NCBI GenBank assembly: GCA_947463325.1 | Contig: CANHQT010000023.1 | Coordinates: forward strand, 1 to 36,292 | Length of the DNA stretch: 36,292 nt | From: Sphingomonadaceae bacterium | GTDB taxonomy: Bacteria > Pseudomonadota > Alphaproteobacteria > Sphingomonadales > Sphingomonadaceae | Direction: 5' to 3' | Shown: one piece after another, positions 7,603 through 15,719 of the stretch | Layout: every line of letters starts with the position of its first letter | Position numbering within the stretch: the first letter of the stretch is position 1 | Notes under the pieces: generated by a model | Seen by the model: the letters and a program-made list of their open reading frames with translations, nothing else | What the model was told of the DNA's origin: nothing | Databases searched by the model: none | Position numbers and translations under genes: made by a program

Positions 7603-8685
7603 TCAACGCGGAGCGGGCGATGGCCCGACTGGCGTGTCATCTGCGTTGCGCTGTTCGAGCAGCGCCGGTCGCGCATCGGGATCGACAGCCTTTGCGGCCC
7701 GCATGATCGCAAGTTCATCCTGGATCGAGGCCACCCTCGTCCGCCAGGGATCGTGCAGCCGGCCAAAGGGATGCGCGCTGTCATTGTTCGGGCCAAAGCG
7801 TTGCCAGAACCGCAACGGCGCTTCCGGGTCGTAGCCCGCGACCGCGAGCAGCCACACCGCCAGCCGGTCCGCTTCCTCCTCCATCTTGCGTGAGATGCGC
7901 GCATAGCGGCCGAGATAGCGACGATAGTCGTTGGGCGTGCCCGCTTCCTGAGAGCGCGGGATATGGCGCAACATATTGTGGGCAATCTCATGCGCGATCA
8001 CCCCGGCCAGCTCATCATCCCGCCCGTCGGTATAGCGCCCCATGCCGGCCGTCACCTGAACCAGACTGCCGTCGGCATAGGCCTGTTCTTCGTCTTCGGC
8101 GGACAATTCGAAGCGGGAGGCGCAAGCCAGCTCTCCGGTCAACGCAATGGTGCTGCGGACACCGGCACTGTCGATCGCTTCGATGGAGAGCGGCCCGCGT
8201 GCCAGCGCCTCGTCGATCAATCGCTCGCTATTGGCCAGAGCATGGCGCGACGGTTCCTGCAGATGGTTGCGCATGGGCTGCATCCCATCGAGCAGCGCAA
8301 TGCCCGTGCCGGCACGAATGCCAGCGCGAGCAGCCGCGCCATCAGGGGCAACCGCTGAAACGAACAGCACCGCTCCGTCGGGCAGGTTCCACACGGTGCG
8401 GACATGCTGGCGCAATTCCTTGGGATATTGGCCCAGCTCGCCCAGCGTCCAGCCCAGCGACTGGCTGGCATCGCACCAGCCCGCCGCTCCCGCCGCGCGC
8501 AGCATGCGATCACCGATAGCGATCATCCGCTCCTCATGCTTGCGTAGCGCCGTGAGGCTGGCTTGCGCCCGGATGGCTGCGGTCTCGCGCGGGGATGCCT
8601 GCGCCGATGCCTGCGCCGATACCGCCTGAGGCATTGCCACAACCGCAGTCGCCAGCAATCCCGCCACCAAAATCCGCCGCATCAT
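7603..8685 (-). CDS. Exported M48-family metalloprotease with PDZ-like domain
   Basis: 360 residues. The signal peptide (about 1-25, ending AVSAQA) directs it to the periplasm. Residues about 100-185 look like a PDZ-type domain (AVLFVSAVAPDGAAARAGIR, GTGIALLDGM). The M48 zinc-protease core follows, with HEIAH (His232, Glu233, His236) and a downstream EEEADRLA supplying the third ligand. A proline-rich tail ends the protein. It is a plausible envelope quality-control protease, comparable to BepA/YcaL-type M48 enzymes, but the substrate is unknown. The start overlaps the upstream fadD stop (ATG 8685 over TGA 8682-8684), and the SD GGAGG lies inside the end of fadD, so translation is coupled. 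No TPR repeats are seen. Confidence 0.88.
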   Translation of the reverse strand: MMRRILVAGLLATAVVAMPQAVSAQASAQASPRETAAIRAQASLTALRKHEERMIAIGDRMLRAAGAAGWCDASQSLGWTLGELGQYPKELRQHVRTVWNLPDGAVLFVSAVAPDGAAARAGIRAGTGIALLDGMQPMRNHLQEPSRHALANSERLIDEALARGPLSIEAIDSAGVRSTIALTGELACASRFELSAEDEEQAYADGSLVQVTAGMGRYTDGRDDELAGVIAHEIAHNMLRHIPRSQEAGTPNDYRRYLGRYARISRKMEEEADRLAVWLLAVAGYDPEAPLRFWQRFGPNNDSAHPFGRLHDPWRTRVASIQDELAIMRAAKAVDPDARPALLEQRNADDTPVGPSPAPR

Positions 8686-10397
8686 CCCAGGCCCTCCGCC
8701 GCAATCTCCAGCCGCAATGCCTTGCGGTCCAGCTTACCAATCATCGTTTTGGGCATGCTAGGCCGGATGACGACCTTGTCTACCCGCTCATGCTTGCCCA
8801 ATCGCCCATTGAGCCAGCTGGCCAGCTCCTCGCCCGAAATCGGCTGTGCCTCTGCATCGAGCGTCACATAGGCGCGCGGGCTTTCGCCGCGATAGGCATC
8901 GGGCACGCCAATCACCAGCGCTTCTTTCACCGCCGGATGGCGATAAAGGATCGTTTCGAGGACCGACGGATAGACCTTAAAGCCGCCGACTGCGATCATG
9001 TCCTTCAACCGGTCGACGATGCGCACATAGCCAGCATCGTCGATGGTGGCGACATCGCCGGTGCGCAGCCAGCGCGTGGCACCGCCATCCAGCAGCGTGA
9101 AACTCTCGCTATCCGCCTCTGGCCGGTTCCAATAGCCTTGCATGATCTGCGGCCCGGAAATCACCAGTTCGCCCGGTTCGCCCTCGGCCGCTTCGCGCGT
9201 CGGGTCTTCCTTGTCGACAAGCCGGACGCGGGTTCCCGGCAGCGGCTGGCCAATAGTGCCCGGCCGGCCACCGCTCTCGTACGGGTTGACTGAGACAACC
9301 CCGCTGCTTTCGGTCAGGCCATAGCCTTCGACCAGCTTGGCCCCGGTCACAGCTTCAAACCGCGCCTTCAGCTCCGCTGCCATCGGCGCGCCGCCTGAAA
9401 TGCAAACCCGCAACGACGAAAAATCGGTCTTGGCGATGTCCGGATGATCGAGCAGCGCCTGATACATGGTCGGCACACCCGGCATGGCGGTGACCCGTGT
9501 GCGCGTCACGGCCGCCAGCGCTTGTGCGGCATCGAAACGGGGCAGCATCACAATCTCCCCGCCATTGGCCACCGTTCGGTTGAGAACGCAGGTGTTCGCG
9601 AACACATGGAAAAACGGCAGCACGCCCAGGATACGGTCTTCGCGGCTTACATCGGGATCGATCGCATTCACCTGCCGCGCATTGGCGCTCAGATTCTGGT
9701 GCGAGAGACGCGCGCCCTTGGGCGTGCCTGTGGTGCCGCCGGTATATTGGATCAGCGCCACGTCGCTATTGGCATCAATCGCCGGCCTGTCCGGATCGCC
9801 GGCATTGGCAATCAGCGATGAAAAGCGCGTGATGCGCGGGTCTTGCGGTAGCGGTGCAGTCTCGCCCCGCTTGAACAAGCGGTAGGCGAACGACTTGAGC
9901 TTGGGCAAGCCGCCTGCCACTGATCCCACCACCAGCCGTTCGAGGCTGGAACCTTCCAGCACCTTGAGAGCGGTCGGCAGCAGCGCCGCAGCCGTCAGCG
10001 TGACGAGCAGCTTCGTGCCTGAATCCTCGACCTGATAGGCCAGCTCATCGACGGTATAGAGCGGCGAGAAATTGACCACCGTCGCGCCAGCGGCGAGCGC
10101 GCCATAATAGGCCGCGACATAATGGGGCACATTGGGAAGGAACAGGCCGACCCTGTCGCCCTTGCCCACGCCCATCGCCTGAAAGCCCTTTGCCGTGCGC
10201 CGAACGGCATCGGCAACCTCGGCGAAACGATATTTGCGCCCCATGAAATCGAGCAGGTTGCGGTCCGCAAAGCGCGAAGCCGCGCCTTCGAACAGCTCGA
10301 CCATTGTCTGCGGAGCAAATGTCTTGTCCCACACGCCTGGATGGTCCCAGCACCGCGTCCAGACGGTGGGGGGACTGGCGGGGGAGAGGGCGGTCAT
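8682..10397 (-). CDS. Long-chain fatty acid--CoA ligase (AMP-forming)
   Basis: Activates fatty acids to acyl-CoA through an acyl-adenylate. 571 residues with the ANL-superfamily P-loop-like motif [11 protein letters not shown] (218-228), SGGAPM, the A5 motif [15 protein letters not shown], the hinge region [20 protein letters not shown], and the catalytic C-terminal Lys in [13 protein letters not shown]. It resembles FadD, though paralogues acting on other acids cannot be excluded. I chose ATG 10397 because AAGGA lies 9 bases upstream; ATG 10415 and the longer 10445 start lack this. A sigma-70-like promoter lies at 10455-10483. It is translationally coupled to the M48 protease gene. Confidence 0.92.
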   Translation of the reverse strand: MTALSPASPPTVWTRCWDHPGVWDKTFAPQTMVELFEGAASRFADRNLLDFMGRKYRFAEVADAVRRTAKGFQAMGVGKGDRVGLFLPNVPHYVAAYYGALAAGATVVNFSPLYTVDELAYQVEDSGTKLLVTLTAAALLPTALKVLEGSSLERLVVGSVAGGLPKLKSFAYRLFKRGETAPLPQDPRITRFSSLIANAGDPDRPAIDANSDVALIQYTGGTTGTPKGARLSHQNLSANARQVNAIDPDVSREDRILGVLPFFHVFANTCVLNRTVANGGEIVMLPRFDAAQALAAVTRTRVTAMPGVPTMYQALLDHPDIAKTDFSSLRVCISGGAPMAAELKARFEAVTGAKLVEGYGLTESSGVVSVNPYESGGRPGTIGQPLPGTRVRLVDKEDPTREAAEGEPGELVISGPQIMQGYWNRPEADSESFTLLDGGATRWLRTGDVATIDDAGYVRIVDRLKDMIAVGGFKVYPSVLETILYRHPAVKEALVIGVPDAYRGESPRAYVTLDAEAQPISGEELASWLNGRLGKHERVDKVVIRPSMPKTMIGKLDRKALRLEIAAEGLG

Positions 10398-10454
10398 GAT
10401 CGCTGGTCCTTTCATGAAGCGCGTGACGGTATCCCCCTCCTTCACGCATCGCCC

Positions 10455-10483
10455 AAGCTATGGCGGAAATCAGGGGCTGGCAA
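10455..10483 (-). promoter_or_regulatory. Candidate sigma-70 promoter for the acyl-CoA ligase operon
   Basis: On the minus strand, TTGCCA (10478-10483), a 17-bp spacer, and TAGCTT (10455-10460). The -35 box matches consensus at 5 of 6 bases and the -10 box at 3 of 6. It lies just past the xerC stop codon and about 55 bp before the ligase ATG. Confidence 0.4.
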
Positions 10484-10488
10484 GCCGT

Positions 10489-11394
10489 TCAGGCGCGTGG
10501 ATGCGCATTGGCATAGACATCCATCAACCGCGCCACATCAACGGCCGTATAGACCTGCGTCGAGGACAGGCTGGCATGGCCCAGCAGCTCCTGCAGGCTG
10601 CGCAGGTCGGCGCCCCCGGCGAGCAGGTGCGTTGCAAAACTGTGGCGCAGCGCGTGGGGCGTGGTCCGTTCACCCAGGCCCAGCCGCCGCCGCGCGCCCT
10701 GCACCGCCCGCCGCACCAGCGCAGGCGATAGCGGCCCGCCACGCGCACCTCGGAACAAGGGCTCGGTCTTGGCAAGGTCATGCGGAGATTGCGCGGCATA
10801 ATCGGCCAGCGCCTCGCGCACGAGCGGGATCAGCGGCACGACCCGCGTCTTGCCCCGCTTGCCGGTAACGCGCAGCACTTCGCCCGCGTCCAATGCCGCG
10901 CCGGTCAGCGACAGTGCCTCGCCGATACGCAGGCCAGCGCCATAGAGCAGCATCAGCAGCGCGAAATCGCGCGCACCCATCCACGGCTCGCGGGCACTTT
11001 CCGCAACATCCTCGGCAAGGCTGACCGCCTCGTCAGGGGAAACGGGGCGCGGCAGTCCTCGCTTGACGCGCGGCCCGCGCACCTGCGGCACAGCTGCCCC
11101 CTCGCCGCCGGCAAAGCGCAGGAAACCGCGCACAGCGGAAAGCTCCCGCGCGGCCGAGGCGTTGGACAACCCTTCTCCCCGCCGCTCGGCGAGAAAGGCA
11201 CGCAGATCAGCGGGACCAAGCGCACCAAGCATCGCCGGATCCACCTCCGCCCCGTGATAGCTGCCAAGGAAATCGCACAATCGCTGCGCCGTCGCGGCAT
11301 AGGCCCGCACCGTATGCACCGACCGCCGCTGTTCCAACGCCAACCGGTCGCGCCATGCGGCGACGATCGGATGCAGGGGTGCGTCAGGGATCAT
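10489..11394 (-). CDS. xerC: Tyrosine recombinase XerC
   Basis: Site-specific recombinase that, with XerD, resolves chromosome dimers at dif. 301 residues. The N-terminal SAM-like core-binding domain spans about 5-95. The catalytic domain shows Arg in GAGLRIGEAL (157 counting from GTG 11397), the beta-hairpin Lys in TGKRGKTRVVPL, HALRHSFATHLL (His248, Arg251), His274 in LLGHASLSSTQ and the nucleophile Tyr283 in QVYT. It is therefore intact, unlike the integrase fragment at the left end. ATG 11394 is preferred over the adjacent GTG; the SD is weak. It follows hemW by about 45 bp on the same strand. Confidence 0.92.
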   Translation of the reverse strand: MIPDAPLHPIVAAWRDRLALEQRRSVHTVRAYAATAQRLCDFLGSYHGAEVDPAMLGALGPADLRAFLAERRGEGLSNASAARELSAVRGFLRFAGGEGAAVPQVRGPRVKRGLPRPVSPDEAVSLAEDVAESAREPWMGARDFALLMLLYGAGLRIGEALSLTGAALDAGEVLRVTGKRGKTRVVPLIPLVREALADYAAQSPHDLAKTEPLFRGARGGPLSPALVRRAVQGARRRLGLGERTTPHALRHSFATHLLAGGADLRSLQELLGHASLSSTQVYTAVDVARLMDVYANAHPRA

Positions 11395-11439
11395 CACCAG
11401 AGGATAGGCTGCGCCGCCATGCCGGGCAACATGGCCCGG

Positions 11440-12582
11440 CTATAGCGCCACCACCTCGGGCAGGATCGCATCGAGCAATAGCATACCCGCCGGAAGCACG
11501 CGCAGGGCGCTCCCCTGCCGCTCGACCAGACCCAGGCCCTGCAACCGCTCGACCGCCCCGGCATCGACCAGCGCGTCCTCGGGCACCCCGCTCATCGCCG
11601 CGATCCGCGCCAGATCGACCCCTTCGGCAAGGCGCAGGCCCATCAGCAAGGCTTCGGTCGCCCGCGTTACCGGGGTCAGCGCGCGTTCAGCCTTGATGCC
11701 ATGGCCAGCCGTCCCAACCGCCGCGAGCCAGTTTTCCGGCTTGCGGTGCCGCTCAGTCGCGATGCCGCGTCGCCTGCCGTGCGCCCCCGGCCCCACCCCG
11801 ACATAATCGCCATATCGCCAATAGGTCAGGTTGTGCCGGCTCTCCTCGCCGGGTCGTGCATGGTTGCTGATCTCATAGGCTGGCAGCCCGGCCGCCGCCG
11901 TCATTGCGGCAGTTGCGGCGAACAGGTCCGCCGACAGATCCTCGTCTGGCAGCACCAGCTCGCCCTTGCGGTGCAGCGTCTCGAAACGCGTGCCGGGTTC
12001 GATGGTGAGCTGGTAGAGCGAGAGGTGCGTGGTGCCGATCGCCAACGCGCGCGCCAATTCCGCCTCCCACCCGGCGAGCGATTGCCCCGGCCGCGCAGTA
12101 ATGAGGTCAAAGCTCACCCGCGCGAAATTGGCCTGCGCTGCCGCAATCGCCCTCTGCCCCTCGTCGGCGCCATGCGCACGTCCCAAAAACCGCAAGGTTT
12201 CATCATCAAGTGCCTGTATTCCAAGTGAAATACGATTGACGCCAGCTTGCGCCAGCGCCGCAAAGCGCGCCACTTCAACCGAATTGGGATTGGCCTCCAA
12301 CGTGATCTCGACCGCGTCGGCAAAGCCCCAATGCCGCTCCGCCGCCTCGATCAGCGCCGCCACCGTCTCGGGCGGCATCAGGCTCGGCGTGCCCCCGCCA
12401 AAGAAGATGGAGCTGACCCGCGCGCCAGCGGTCAGCTCGGCCTCATGCGCCATGTCCGCCAGCAAAGCATCACGCCATGCCGCCTGATCGACACTCTCGC
12501 GCACATGGCTGTTAAAGTCGCAATAGGGGCATTTGCTGACGCAGAAAGGCCAGTGGATGTAGAGGGCGAGCGCGCCACTCAC
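11440..12582 (-). CDS. hemW: Radical SAM heme chaperone HemW
   Basis: Heme-binding radical-SAM protein thought to insert heme into respiratory enzymes; often mis-annotated as oxygen-independent coproporphyrinogen oxidase. The 4Fe-4S motif is CVSKCPYC (Cys14, Cys18, Cys21), directly followed by DFNSH. Further family marks are FFGGGTPSL, the NPNS stretch and HNLTYWRYGDYVGVGPGAHG. 380 residues, normal for HemW, with the C-terminal HemN-like domain. The GTG start is 2 bp past the rdgB stop, so the genes are one operon. The gene order rph-rdgB-hemW is conserved in many alphaproteobacteria. Confidence 0.94.
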   Translation of the reverse strand: MSGALALYIHWPFCVSKCPYCDFNSHVRESVDQAAWRDALLADMAHEAELTAGARVSSIFFGGGTPSLMPPETVAALIEAAERHWGFADAVEITLEANPNSVEVARFAALAQAGVNRISLGIQALDDETLRFLGRAHGADEGQRAIAAAQANFARVSFDLITARPGQSLAGWEAELARALAIGTTHLSLYQLTIEPGTRFETLHRKGELVLPDEDLSADLFAATAAMTAAAGLPAYEISNHARPGEESRHNLTYWRYGDYVGVGPGAHGRRRGIATERHRKPENWLAAVGTAGHGIKAERALTPVTRATEALLMGLRLAEGVDLARIAAMSGVPEDALVDAGAVERLQGLGLVERQGSALRVLPAGMLLLDAILPEVVAL

Positions 12583-12584
12583 GA

Positions 12585-13205
12585 TCAGAACACCGCCTTC
12601 ACCAATTTCGCAAAGGCATCGGCGCGATGGCTGATGGCGTGCTTATGTTCGGGGTCGATCTCGGCATAGGTCTGATCCATGCCTTGGGCCACGAACACCG
12701 GGTCATAGCCGAAGCCGAGGGCCCCGCGCGGCGGCCAGGTCAGCGATCCGTGCGCTCTGCCTTCGACCACCAGCTCCTCGCCGTCAGGCCAGACCAGCGC
12801 CAGCGTGCAAACGAACGAAGCGGATCGATCAACGTCCGGCCCCATTGCGGCCAGCATCCCTTCGACCTTGCCCATCGCCATATACCAGTCACGGCCCGGC
12901 TCGCCTTCGAACCACTGCCGTTCGGCCCAGTCGGCGGTATAGACCCCCGGCCGCCCGCCCAGCGCCGCAACCTCAAGCCCGCTGTCATCGGCCAGCGCGG
13001 GCAGGCCGCTCGCCGCCGCGCTGCGCGCCTTGATCAGCGCATTGTCGGCAAAGGTCGTGCCGGTCTCCTCAGGCTCGGGCAAACCCAGCTCGCCCGCGGA
13101 AATCGCCTCCATACCAAAAGGCGCCACCAACGCCCCGATCTCGCGCAACTTGCCCTTGTTATGGCTCGCGATGACCAGTTTTCCCGGGGTTAGCTTGCGG
13201 GTCAC
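12585..13205 (-). CDS. rdgB: XTP/dITP diphosphatase (Ham1/RdgB)
   Basis: Hydrolyses dITP, XTP and dXTP to monophosphates, keeping deaminated purines out of nucleic acids. 206 residues. Signature motifs are [11 protein letters not shown] (13-23), [17 protein letters not shown] (from 73), [11 protein letters not shown] and the C-terminal [12 protein letters not shown]. The GTG start lies 3 bp past the rph stop, so translation probably depends on the upstream gene; no ATG alternative exists before the conserved N-terminus. Confidence 0.96.
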   Translation of the reverse strand: MTRKLTPGKLVIASHNKGKLREIGALVAPFGMEAISAGELGLPEPEETGTTFADNALIKARSAAASGLPALADDSGLEVAALGGRPGVYTADWAERQWFEGEPGRDWYMAMGKVEGMLAAMGPDVDRSASFVCTLALVWPDGEELVVEGRAHGSLTWPPRGALGFGYDPVFVAQGMDQTYAEIDPEHKHAISHRADAFAKLVKAVF

Positions 13206-13208
13206 AGC

Positions 13209-13925
13209 TCAGCGCCCCGTGGCGGCCCGCTGGGCGGCAAAAATTTCCGCGCAACCGATGCGGGCGAGGCGGAGGAGGCGCAGCATGCCTTCCTCATCGA
13301 ACGGCGCGCCTTCGGCTGTTGCCTGCACCTCGGCGAGCCGCCCGTCGCCGAGCAGGACGAAATTGGCGTCCGCTTCGGCGCTGCTGTCTTCCTCATAATC
13401 AAGGTCGAGCACCGGCACGCCTTCAACGATGCCGCAGCTGATGCCTGCAATCTGCCCGGTGATCGGATCGGCGGTGATCGCCCCGCTCTTCATCAGCGTG
13501 TCGACCGCGAGGCGCAGCGCGATCCATGCACCGGAGATGGAGGCTGTGCGCGTGCCGCCATCGGCCTGGATGACATCGCAATCGAGCGTGATCTGGCGTT
13601 CCCCCAGCAGCTTCATGTCGGTTACCGCGCGCAGGCTGCGCCCGATCAGGCGCTGGATTTCCTGTGTCCGGCCGGACTGCTTGCCCTTGGCCGCCTCGCG
13701 GCTGCCGCGCGTATGCGTGGCGCGGGGCAGCATGCCATATTCGGCCGTCACCCATCCCTGCCCCTTGCCGCGCAGGAAAGGCGGCACCCGTTCCTCGACG
13801 CTCGCGGTCACCAGCACCTTGGTATCACCAAAGCCGATCAGCACGCTTCCTTCGGCATGACGGGTAAAGGCGGTTTCGATGCTGATGCTGCGCATCGCAT
13901 CGGCGGCGCGTCCGGAATGGCGCAT
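13209..13925 (-). CDS. rph: Ribonuclease PH
   Basis: Phosphorolytic 3'-5' exoribonuclease that trims tRNA precursors. 238 residues, the usual length. Signatures include the N-terminal [37 protein letters not shown], the phosphate/RNA-binding [17 protein letters not shown], and [22 protein letters not shown] 13925 has a strong SD (AGGAG) about 8 bases upstream. It is the first gene of the rph-rdgB-hemW(-xerC) transcript and is divergent from hrcA across 105 bp. Many alphaproteobacteria share this divergent arrangement. Confidence 0.97.
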   Translation of the reverse strand: MRHSGRAADAMRSISIETAFTRHAEGSVLIGFGDTKVLVTASVEERVPPFLRGKGQGWVTAEYGMLPRATHTRGSREAAKGKQSGRTQEIQRLIGRSLRAVTDMKLLGERQITLDCDVIQADGGTRTASISGAWIALRLAVDTLMKSGAITADPITGQIAGISCGIVEGVPVLDLDYEEDSSAEADANFVLLGDGRLAEVQATAEGAPFDEEGMLRLLRLARIGCAEIFAAQRAATGR

Positions 13926-13971
13926 GACTTGGATCTCCTATGGCTGTCTGGCGCGGGGCCATAGCGGCGAG

Positions 13972-13996
13972 AAGGGGCGGACGCCAGTCGCCCCTT
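13972..13996. promoter_or_regulatory. Inverted repeat between rph and hrcA, possible operator
   Basis: Perfect 8-bp arms AAGGGGCG (13972-13979) and CGCCCCTT (13989-13996) with a 9-bp spacer. The 9-bp spacer matches the CIRCE element bound by HrcA, but the arms do not match the CIRCE sequence TTAGCACTC. The right arm overlaps the candidate -35 box of hrcA (TTGAGC, 13995-14000; possible -10 TACATC at 14017-14022), so a protein bound here would block hrcA. Confidence 0.45.
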
Positions 13997-14030
13997 GAGC
14001 AAATCCGTACAGGCGATACATCATTGGCGT

Positions 14031-15083
14031 ATGAGCACCCTGCCCCCCATCACCGATCTGACCGATCGCGCGCGGAGCGTGTTCCAGCTCGTCGTCGAAG
14101 CCTATATCGATGATGGCGCCCCCGTCGGCTCGCGCACCATCGCGCGCCGATCCACGCTCAACCTCTCTCCTGCCTCGATCCGCAACGTCATGCAGGATCT
14201 GGAGGAAGCCGGCCTGCTCGCCGCGCCGCATACTTCGGCCGGCCGTGTCCCCACTGAACAAGGCCTGCGCCTGTTCGTTGACGGGATGATGCAGGTCGCC
14301 GAGCCGAGCGTGGAGGATCGCGCGCAGATAGAGGCGAGTCTGGCCGGCACCCAGCAAGGCCATGTCGAAGCCGCGCTTGCCAACGCCACCGCCGCGCTGT
14401 CCGGCCTGTCAGCCTGCGCTGGGCTGGTGCTCGTGCCGGGGCAGGAACGGGTGCTGAAACAGGTCGCCTTCGTGCCCTTGAGCGACCGGCAAGCGCTGGT
14501 GGTGCTCGTCGCCGCTGATGGCAGCGTCGAAAACCGGGTGATTGATCTGCCGCGCGGCCTTTCCCCCGGCGCGCTGGTCGAAGCCGGCAATTACATCTCC
14601 GCCACCCTCTCCGGCCTCACCCTCGCCGAGGCACAGGCGCGGTTGCGCGCTGACATCGCGGGGCAGCGCATCGCGATGGACCGTGCCGCCGCTCGCCTTG
14701 TCGAACGCGGCCTTGCCATGTGGAGCGCGGACGGCAGCGACCGGCCCGTTCTGATTGTCCGCGGCCAAGCGAACCTGATCGATGAGGCCATGACGTCAGA
14801 TATCGAACGGGTGCGCCAATTGCTCGACGAGCTTGAAACCAAGCAGGATATTGCCCAATTGCTCGGCTCTGCGGTGGAGGGGGCGGCAACGCGCATCTTC
14901 ATCGGATCCGAAAACAAGCTGTTCGCGCTGTCGGGCTCTTCGGTCATCGCCGCACCATGGCGGGGGAGCGACGGGCGGGTGATCGGCGTTGTCGGCGTGA
15001 TCGGCCCGACGCGATTGAACTATGCCCGGATCGTCCCCATGGTGGACTTTACGGCGCAGACCCTCTCCCGACTCATGCGATGA
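14031..15083 (+). CDS. hrcA: Heat-inducible transcription repressor HrcA
   Basis: Repressor of class-I heat-shock genes that normally binds CIRCE sites and is activated by GroEL. 350 residues: an N-terminal winged-helix domain (LTDRARSVFQLVVEAYIDDG, then SPASIRNVMQDLEEAGLL and HTSAGRVPTEQG), a GAF-like middle, and the C-terminal region ending RLNYARIVPMVDFTAQTLSRL. ATG 14031 is chosen since family proteins begin near LTDRAR; the upstream TTG at 13995 lies in promoter-like sequence. No SD is visible, and a -10-like TACATC at 14017 would put the transcript start almost at the ATG, so a leaderless mRNA is possible. Its stop overlaps the grpE start. No CIRCE was seen in this window; its usual target groESL is not here. 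Confidence 0.95.
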   Translation: MSTLPPITDLTDRARSVFQLVVEAYIDDGAPVGSRTIARRSTLNLSPASIRNVMQDLEEAGLLAAPHTSAGRVPTEQGLRLFVDGMMQVAEPSVEDRAQIEASLAGTQQGHVEAALANATAALSGLSACAGLVLVPGQERVLKQVAFVPLSDRQALVVLVAADGSVENRVIDLPRGLSPGALVEAGNYISATLSGLTLAEAQARLRADIAGQRIAMDRAAARLVERGLAMWSADGSDRPVLIVRGQANLIDEAMTSDIERVRQLLDELETKQDIAQLLGSAVEGAATRIFIGSENKLFALSGSSVIAAPWRGSDGRVIGVVGVIGPTRLNYARIVPMVDFTAQTLSRLMR

Positions 15084-15661
15084 GCAAGATGATGAGTGAC
15101 GATAAGAAAATGAACGAAGCTGATGAAATTGCACAAGAAGCTGCAGCGGAAGCCAGTGCGGAAGCGCACGCGTCCGTGAATGACGAGCGCCTCGCCGCGC
15201 TGGAGGAGCAGCTGGCGGTCGCGCAGCAGGAAACGCTCTACGCCAAGGCCGAAGTGCAGAATGTCCGCCGCCGTGCCGAAAAAGAAGTGGCGGATGCGCA
15301 CGCCTATGCCGCGACGCGCTTTGCCCGCGATATCCTCTCGGTCGCCGACAATCTGTCGCGCGCGCTCGATACCATTCCCGCCGCCGCGCGCGAGGATGAG
15401 CAGTGGAAGGCGCTGGTCATCGGCCTCGAAGCCACAGGGCGCGAACTTGAGACCGTGTTCGAACGCAACGGCATCACCAAGATCGACGCCGTCGGCCAAC
15501 CGCTCGATCCCAATCTGCATCAGGCGATGATGGAAATCCCGACCGGCGATGCCGAACCGGGCACCGTCATCCAGCAGATCCAGTCGGGCTATATGATCAA
15601 GGATCGGCTGCTGCGTCCGGCACTGGTCGGCGTCGCGAAGGCGCCGCAACCGCCAAGCTAA
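15080..15661 (+). CDS. grpE: Nucleotide exchange factor GrpE
   Basis: Co-chaperone that releases ADP from DnaK. 193 residues from ATG 15080, which overlaps the hrcA stop by 4 bp (ATGA), indicating translational coupling; ATGs at 15089 and 15092 are alternatives. The N-terminus is an acidic, Ala-rich disordered stretch. A long dimerisation helix follows (about 35-95, AEVQNVRRRAEKEVADAHAY). The beta-wing domain shows the conserved HQAMMEIPT, then SGYMIKDRLLRPALVGVAK. The longer ORF from 14957 is overlap with hrcA and is not used. Confidence 0.96.
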   Translation: MSKMMSDDKKMNEADEIAQEAAAEASAEAHASVNDERLAALEEQLAVAQQETLYAKAEVQNVRRRAEKEVADAHAYAATRFARDILSVADNLSRALDTIPAAAREDEQWKALVIGLEATGRELETVFERNGITKIDAVGQPLDPNLHQAMMEIPTGDAEPGTVIQQIQSGYMIKDRLLRPALVGVAKAPQPPS

Positions 15662-15688
15662 GCCCTTCGGCAAACCTTGGCATGACGC

Positions 15689-15705
15689 AGCGCCCCACAG
15701 GCGCT
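15689..15705 (+). terminator. Weak hairpin after grpE
   Basis: AGCGCC-CCACA-GGCGCT stem-loop in the 58-bp gap between grpE and the MATE gene. There is no U-run, so it may be a weak or Rho-assisted 3' end only. Confidence 0.25.
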
Positions 15706-15719
15706 AAGGCGCTTCGGCC

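Noticed and set aside
13926-14030. CIRCE element before hrcA
   Set aside because: Searched by eye for TTAGCACTC and GAGTGCTAA; neither is present. Only the different inverted repeat at 13972-13996 is found.
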